DNA from: an uncultured Spartobacteria bacterium
GTDB taxonomy: Bacteria; Verrucomicrobiota; Verrucomicrobiia; Chthoniobacterales; Terrimicrobiaceae
Direction of reading: 5' to 3'
Length of the DNA: 16,877 nucleotides
Assembly (NCBI GenBank): GCA_937960895.1
Contig: CALCJD010000070.1
Coordinates: 1-16,877 of the forward strand
Within the stretch, counting starts at the first letter, position 1. Each line of letters begins with the position of its first letter. Shown here piece after piece: positions 12,287 through 16,877 of this stretch. A model generated the notes under the pieces. That model had not been told where the DNA came from and searched no databases. It was given only the letters and a program-made list of their open reading frames with translations. The position numbers and the translations under genes are program-made.

Positions 12287-15200
12287 ATCGTCGTTTTGCT
12301 TTTCCCCGCCGTCCCGGACGGACCGCATCGGAGTCCGGCATGACCCTCGTGCTGGTCCTGGTGTTCCTCGTCTTCCTTTCCGCCATGGCGATTGCCTTCC
12401 TGCTCAACAGCGCGACGGAGCTCAAGGCCTCCAAGGGATACGCCGAGGGAGGCCGCGCCCAGGTGCTGGCCCAGTCGGCGGCCGGACTGGTGATGGCCCA
12501 GATTTCCGACGCCACCCGCGGGGTGGGGAACAACAACTCGCCCACCGCCTGGGCGTCGCAGCCGGGCATGATCCGGACCTACACCGAAAACGGCGGCCCG
12601 GATCGGGCGTTCAAGTTGTACTCGTGGGATCGCATGACGACGTCGGGCGCGTTTGATCCGAAGGATCCCGGGGAAACCATTCCGGACGACTGGTTCGACC
12701 GCCCCGCGCTCTTCGTCGATCTCAACGAACCGGTCAACGCGGAGGGCGGTGCTCGCTATCCGATCATCGACGGCAATGATCTCACGCTGACCGTCACCGA
12801 CGCCGACGGCCGGCCGCGCCTGACCTACAATGACAACGGAGAAGTGGCCGTGGAGGGTTTTTCCATCAGCGCGACGGACACCCCGCGGAGACCCGACCCC
12901 GGCGCCAATCCCGTTCCGCTTCCCGTCAAATGGCTCTACATCCTGAAGGAAGGACAAATCATCGCGCCGGACGACGGGGGGACGGATGTCGCCACATTCT
13001 CCGGCTCCCTCGCACCCACGGAGAAAAACCCGATTGTCGGCCGCGTCGCCTTCTGGACCGACGATGAAACGGCAAAACTCAACATCAACGTCGCTTCGGA
13101 AGGTTCGTACTGGGACACCCCGCGCGCGGTCACAAACTTCGAGGACCGATTGAAAAGCAACCAGCCCGTCACCGGGGAGTACCAGCGCTATCCCGGACAT
13201 CCCGCGATGACCTCCCTCTCCACCGTTTTGAAAAAACCCTCCGGCTCGACCCTGACCGACGCCCAGTGGGCGGAGTTCATTTACAAGCTCGTACCGCGTG
13301 TGGCCGCCGGGGGATCCCAATTCGGAACGGTCAACACCGCATGGGCCTCCCCGACCGCACCCTCGGCCATCGAGCCGGATTCGGACCGCCTTTATGCGAC
13401 CGTTGACGAATTGTTTTTTGCGGCCGATCAGACGTCCAACGCGACCGCGCCCGGCAGCGATCGCGTGCTCAATGACAAGGCGCTCGACCGGGCCGGATTT
13501 TTCCTGACCACCGCCAGCCGCGCCCCGGACGTCAATCTGTTCAACCTGCCCCGCGTCAGCATCTGGCCGATCACGGTGGATGCGTCGGGCAACCCGCTGG
13601 CCACCCCGTTTGATGAACTGATCGCCTTTTGCTCGACAATGCGGACCGACCTTGGGGAAGGGGCGTATCGGTATTATTTCCAAAGGCAGGATCCGGACAG
13701 CCCGACCACGGACCTTCCGACCGGCGGCAGTGTCACCGGCCTCGGCCGCAATCGCATGCTGCTCGAATACCTGCGTTCGCTCGCGGGACGCAACATTCCG
13801 GGATTCGGCGGATCGTTTGCCGAGAAATACGGACCCGACGCCAACCAGATCCTGACCCAGATGTTTGACTTCATCCGCGGAGCCACGAACCTCCAGGACT
13901 GCAATCTTCCGGCGGACCAACGTTATGCCAAGGGAACCCCCGGCGTCGGCGAGGCTCCCTGGAACGGGCGCATCGGCGAAGGGCAGGTCGTTCCCATCGA
14001 CGACACCACCAACGGCACGCACGGCTTCGGCCGTTACCGCACCGTGCAGGGAGCCTCGCTGCTGTTCATCGGCCAGGTCGACGGCGACGATCCCGTCGTC
14101 GAGAAGGACACGGAAGGCAACCCGAAACCGCCCTTCCCGGAAAACACGAGCCAGGTCGATGTGACCACGGGACTGCCCCTGCCCACGGCAGACCAGACGG
14201 CGGTCAGTCCCGGACAGCGCAGGATCCAAGCGATGTTTCTCCCGCAGTTTTTCTGCCCGACCGTCGGCGCACCCTGGAACATCGGCAACTTCCAGTGGAG
14301 CGTTGACCTGAGCGAGCTGCGCTGGGGACCGGCCAATGAGAGGATGTTTCCGCAGGATCCGGACACGCGGTACAACCAGAACAAAAAGTCGCTGGACGAA
14401 ACCGCCTTCGGCGACCAGTTCGGAATCCTCCAGGTCCGCCAGGCCGCCAAGATCATCAGCAATCAAATCGATGTTCCGAAGGACACCGGAACGTTTCACT
14501 TCGGCGGAGGAACGGTGACCATCACAATTTATGCGGCGGACCGTACGTCCATTCCGCCACCGAGCAGTCGGGTCGTGCAGACCGTGAAACTGTACTTCCC
14601 GCCTGCGGATTTCCCGATTCCGGACCTCGCGCCGACCGACGTTTACGAGTGGAACAACCAACAGCCCAAGAAGGATTCCGACGGAAACGAGATCACCTAC
14701 AACTACCGCTCGTTCGATGGATGCACGGGAACCTACAATCCCGCCGATCCCGCCCACCCCCTGCCGGTGTCCGGCGGTCGCTGTCGGGCCGGAGGCACCG
14801 CCGCCCATTGGTTCGGGGACGAGGACGTTGTGCGCAGCGTGACCGTGCGATCGGGGGACACCCGGCTCGTCGCCGCAAAGAAAAACGTGCCCGAGTCGGA
14901 TTTCGCCCCCCTTGGCGACTACTTCTCCCCCACGGCACGTGTCCTCGGCACCCACAACTTCTTCGACGGCTACGGCCGGCCCTACTACGGCGCCAAACTG
15001 GGACGCCTTGTGCCCGGGCTCAACTACGAGGGATACAAGGATGCCGCCGAACCGGGCATATCCACGCGAAACAAACGCGGTCCCAACGCCTTCAACCTTG
15101 GAAAGGGCCGCTACTCCCTGGCCACCGACGCGCCTCTGGAGGGCGTGGCCGCGGGCAAACACACAAGCTTCACTTCCGGCGACGTACCGGGGGATTTTGA

Positions 15201-16224
15201 CAACGGCCCCTTCAACATCCGCGACGGTCCCTTTATCAACAAACCGGACGAAGGGGACCGCAGCTCCAAGTCCGACGTGGACCCCTACGAATGGAAACTG
15301 AAGGCCAAGGCTTCGGGGAAGATCACCGAAACGCTCTTCACGCCCAACCGGGAACTCGCCTCGGCCGTGGCCTTCGGATCGCTGCCGACCGGGGTGTTCG
15401 CCGACCGTCCCTGGCAGACGCTGTTGTTCCGTCCGGAACCGGGCCATCCGGGCAGCGCCGGCTACAAGGGCGACGGCACACCCGCCCCCAACATGCCCGC
15501 GGACCATCTCTGGCTCGATTTTTTCCACATGCCGGTGGTGGAACCCTATGCGATCAGCGAGCCGCTCTCCACGGCCGGACGCATCAACATGAACCATCAG
15601 ATCGTCCCCTTCACCTACGTCAACCGCGACAGCGGCATTCGCGCGTTGCTCAAGTCCGAGAAGGTCATCGCCATCCCGGAGACACATCCCGAGGTTTACA
15701 AAAACAACGTGGGCAATCCGAACGCCCGTCAACACCCGGACATCCGCTTTGATGTCAACGTGGAGGAGACGTTGAAGGGATTCAGGCGCCGGTTCGAGAC
15801 CGAAGGCGACATCTTCCGCTCCGCCTCGGAAATCTGCGAACTGCCCATCGTGCCGATCGATCCCAACAGCAACAACGACACCTTTGAAACGATGGACGCC
15901 TACTGGGCCAGCCATCGGCTCACGGGCGACAACAGCAGGGAACGCATCTACGCGACCCTTTATCCGCGCCTGACCACCAAATCGAACACCTTCACCATCC
16001 ACGTCCGGGCGCAGGCCCTGCAAAAGGCGCCGGGGACCGACCCGGCGACCTGGGACGAAAAACGCGATCGCATCACCGGGGAATATCGCGGCAGCCAGAC
16101 CATCGAGCGCTTTGTGGACCCCAACGATCCCGACCTCCCGGATTTCGCCGATCCCTCGACCTCCACCCCGCTGAGCGAGTTCTACCGCTTTCGCATCATC
16201 CAGACCAAACCGTTCGCGCCATGA
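12283..16224 (+). CDS. Verru_Chthon cassette protein A (large, GspK/PilX-like N-terminus)
   Basis: A 1313-residue protein, the largest of the cassette (TIGR02600 by recognition). The N-terminus is a basic leader ending in SG, then M20-TLVLVLVFLVFLSAMAIAF, a single hydrophobic helix, followed by a segment (AQVLAQSAAGLVMAQI) like that of PilX and GspK. Mature position +5 is Leu, not Glu, as in GspK, the tip pseudopilin of type II secretion. Around 262-272, TAKLNINVASE recalls the lNvN element of GspK. The rest is polar and rich in Pro, Gly and Asp with few Cys, and is presumably a large periplasmic or extracellular domain; I recognise no catalytic motif. The ATG at 12283 is chosen because it overlaps the stop of gene C by four bases; a GTG at 12274 would add three residues. 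Its own TGA overlaps the ATG of gene D. A 1263-codon antisense reading frame is a compositional shadow. Confidence 0.88.
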   Translation: MNRRFAFPRRPGRTASESGMTLVLVLVFLVFLSAMAIAFLLNSATELKASKGYAEGGRAQVLAQSAAGLVMAQISDATRGVGNNNSPTAWASQPGMIRTYTENGGPDRAFKLYSWDRMTTSGAFDPKDPGETIPDDWFDRPALFVDLNEPVNAEGGARYPIIDGNDLTLTVTDADGRPRLTYNDNGEVAVEGFSISATDTPRRPDPGANPVPLPVKWLYILKEGQIIAPDDGGTDVATFSGSLAPTEKNPIVGRVAFWTDDETAKLNINVASEGSYWDTPRAVTNFEDRLKSNQPVTGEYQRYPGHPAMTSLSTVLKKPSGSTLTDAQWAEFIYKLVPRVAAGGSQFGTVNTAWASPTAPSAIEPDSDRLYATVDELFFAADQTSNATAPGSDRVLNDKALDRAGFFLTTASRAPDVNLFNLPRVSIWPITVDASGNPLATPFDELIAFCSTMRTDLGEGAYRYYFQRQDPDSPTTDLPTGGSVTGLGRNRMLLEYLRSLAGRNIPGFGGSFAEKYGPDANQILTQMFDFIRGATNLQDCNLPADQRYAKGTPGVGEAPWNGRIGEGQVVPIDDTTNGTHGFGRYRTVQGASLLFIGQVDGDDPVVEKDTEGNPKPPFPENTSQVDVTTGLPLPTADQTAVSPGQRRIQAMFLPQFFCPTVGAPWNIGNFQWSVDLSELRWGPANERMFPQDPDTRYNQNKKSLDETAFGDQFGILQVRQAAKIISNQIDVPKDTGTFHFGGGTVTITIYAADRTSIPPPSSRVVQTVKLYFPPADFPIPDLAPTDVYEWNNQQPKKDSDGNEITYNYRSFDGCTGTYNPADPAHPLPVSGGRCRAGGTAAHWFGDEDVVRSVTVRSGDTRLVAAKKNVPESDFAPLGDYFSPTARVLGTHNFFDGYGRPYYGAKLGRLVPGLNYEGYKDAAEPGISTRNKRGPNAFNLGKGRYSLATDAPLEGVAAGKHTSFTSGDVPGDFDNGPFNIRDGPFINKPDEGDRSSKSDVDPYEWKLKAKASGKITETLFTPNRELASAVAFGSLPTGVFADRPWQTLLFRPEPGHPGSAGYKGDGTPAPNMPADHLWLDFFHMPVVEPYAISEPLSTAGRINMNHQIVPFTYVNRDSGIRALLKSEKVIAIPETHPEVYKNNVGNPNARQHPDIRFDVNVEETLKGFRRRFETEGDIFRSASEICELPIVPIDPNSNNDTFETMDAYWASHRLTGDNSRERIYATLYPRLTTKSNTFTIHVRAQALQKAPGTDPATWDEKRDRITGEYRGSQTIERFVDPNDPDLPDFADPSTSTPLSEFYRFRIIQTKPFAP

Positions 16225-16823
16225 GACAAAAGGGCTTCAGTCTCGTCGAACTCCTGGTCGTGCTGGCCGTCCTGGCCATTCTCGCCGTGGTGACCCTTCC
16301 GTCCGTGAGCCGGTCGTTGCGGGCCACCCGTTTGACCACCGACGGACAGCACATGGTGGATCTTTTGAATTTCGCCCGGCAAAGCGCCCTGAGCCGCAAC
16401 GCCGGCGTCGAGGTGCGCTGTTACCTGCTGCCCGACTACCACGCCGGCCGCGACGGGACGCCTTCCGTCTATCGGGCCATTCAGACCTTCCTGGTCGAAG
16501 GAGGAACGGCCACCCCGCTGGACCGTCCGTATTACTTTTCGGCGCCCGTGCGGATATCTGCCAACGCCGCCGAGTCGGCCCTTCTGGCCTCAACCAACCA
16601 CCCGGAAATGGGACCGGATGACGCCGTCCGTCTTGGCGAATACGGAGGGAATTACCGTTACCGCGCGATCCGCTTCACCCCCAACGGCTCGGCCAACGTC
16701 GGCAGCTCCGAAAACTTCCTCACCCTCGTCCTTGGGGACGACCGCCCGCTGGGCGAGGGTGGCAACTTCTTCTCCATCCAGATCCTTCCGGTCAGCGGCC
16801 ACGTGCGAACCTTCCGCCCCTGA
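16221..16823 (+). CDS. Verru_Chthon cassette protein D (GspH/FimT-like pilin)
   Basis: A 200-residue protein with a short leader (MRQKG) and a canonical prepilin start, FSLVELLVVLAVLAILAVV, with Glu10 at mature +5. The next part (TDGQHMVDLLNFARQSALSR) has the form of GspH/FimT pseudopilins, in which a helix is followed by a beta-rich domain. It corresponds to Verru_Chthon protein D (TIGR02596). The ATG overlaps the stop of gene A by four bases. No terminator is seen in the 54 bases after the stop; a heptad repeat array begins there, so the operon may extend beyond the window or end past it. Confidence 0.87.
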   Translation: MRQKGFSLVELLVVLAVLAILAVVTLPSVSRSLRATRLTTDGQHMVDLLNFARQSALSRNAGVEVRCYLLPDYHAGRDGTPSVYRAIQTFLVEGGTATPLDRPYYFSAPVRISANAAESALLASTNHPEMGPDDAVRLGEYGGNYRYRAIRFTPNGSANVGSSENFLTLVLGDDRPLGEGGNFFSIQILPVSGHVRTFRP

Positions 16824-16854
16824 CCCGTGGGCGCCGTGAGGAGACGGGGGAGGA

Positions 16855-16877
16855 AAAGCGGAAAGCGGAAAGCGGAA
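16855..16877 (+). repeat. Tandem 7-base repeat array, cut by the window edge
   Basis: AAAGCGG occurs three times in perfect tandem (16855-16861, 16862-16868, 16869-16875) and continues with AA to the window end. In the phase used for the first array, the unit is CGGAAAG, matching NGGAARG. The array starts 31 bases after the stop of the last cassette gene. The full length is not visible. Confidence 0.75.

Noticed and set aside
12232..16023. A 1263-codon open frame on the minus strand opposite cassette protein A
   Set aside because: It is antisense to a gene with clear family features, has no recognisable domain and shows the Arg/Gly/Val-rich composition of a GC-rich shadow frame.

Overview
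The window looks like a piece of a GC-rich genome from the phylum Verrucomicrobiota, probably near Opitutales or Chthoniobacterales. Three things point there together: a complete four-gene Verru_Chthon cassette, two PEP-CTERM surface proteins of the autotransporter-repeat type, and a LacI-family regulator beside polysaccharide-degrading enzymes. There is no phylogenetic marker gene, so the assignment rests on gene content alone. No rRNA, tRNA, CRISPR array, insertion sequence or phage gene is visible.

Layout. Positions 1-169 hold a short array of 7-base repeats ahead of a PEP-CTERM protein gene (170-1456, +). A small lipoprotein gene (1537-1809, +) follows. Converging on these is a GYF_2-domain membrane protein (2015-2668, -). 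A 752-residue PEP-CTERM protein with autotransporter-associated strand repeats (2914-5172, -) is divergent from a heparinase II/III-family polysaccharide lyase (5425-7638, +). An exported SGNH/GDSL esterase (7698-8426, +) follows the lyase and ends at a very clear intrinsic terminator (8524-8562). Converging on that terminator are a secreted GH16 glycosidase (8677-9552, -) and, upstream of it on the same strand, a LacI-family repressor (9631-10722, -). Divergent from the repressor is the Verru_Chthon cassette in the order B, C, A, D (10853-16823, +), packed with 4-base ATGA overlaps at two junctions. The window ends inside a second 7-base repeat array of the same family as the first but in the opposite orientation.

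How the genes may work together. The lyase, the esterase, the GH16 enzyme and the repressor look like a small carbohydrate-use locus. The target polysaccharide cannot be named from sequence; a uronic-acid-containing or beta-glucan/galactan-type polymer would fit the families. An eight-base word, TGSTTAAC, occurs once in each of four gene junctions around these genes and nowhere else that I found, so it is a candidate operator set for the LacI protein. One copy lies in the promoter region shared with the Verru_Chthon cassette.

The cassette proteins carry type IV pilin-like N-termini. Taken together they resemble the minor pseudopilins of type II secretion: B like GspI, C like GspJ, A like GspK (it lacks Glu at +5), and D like GspH. 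A substrate-linked pseudopilus tip complex, possibly co-controlled with secreted polysaccharide enzymes, is the most interesting hypothesis this window offers. It is inference and untested.
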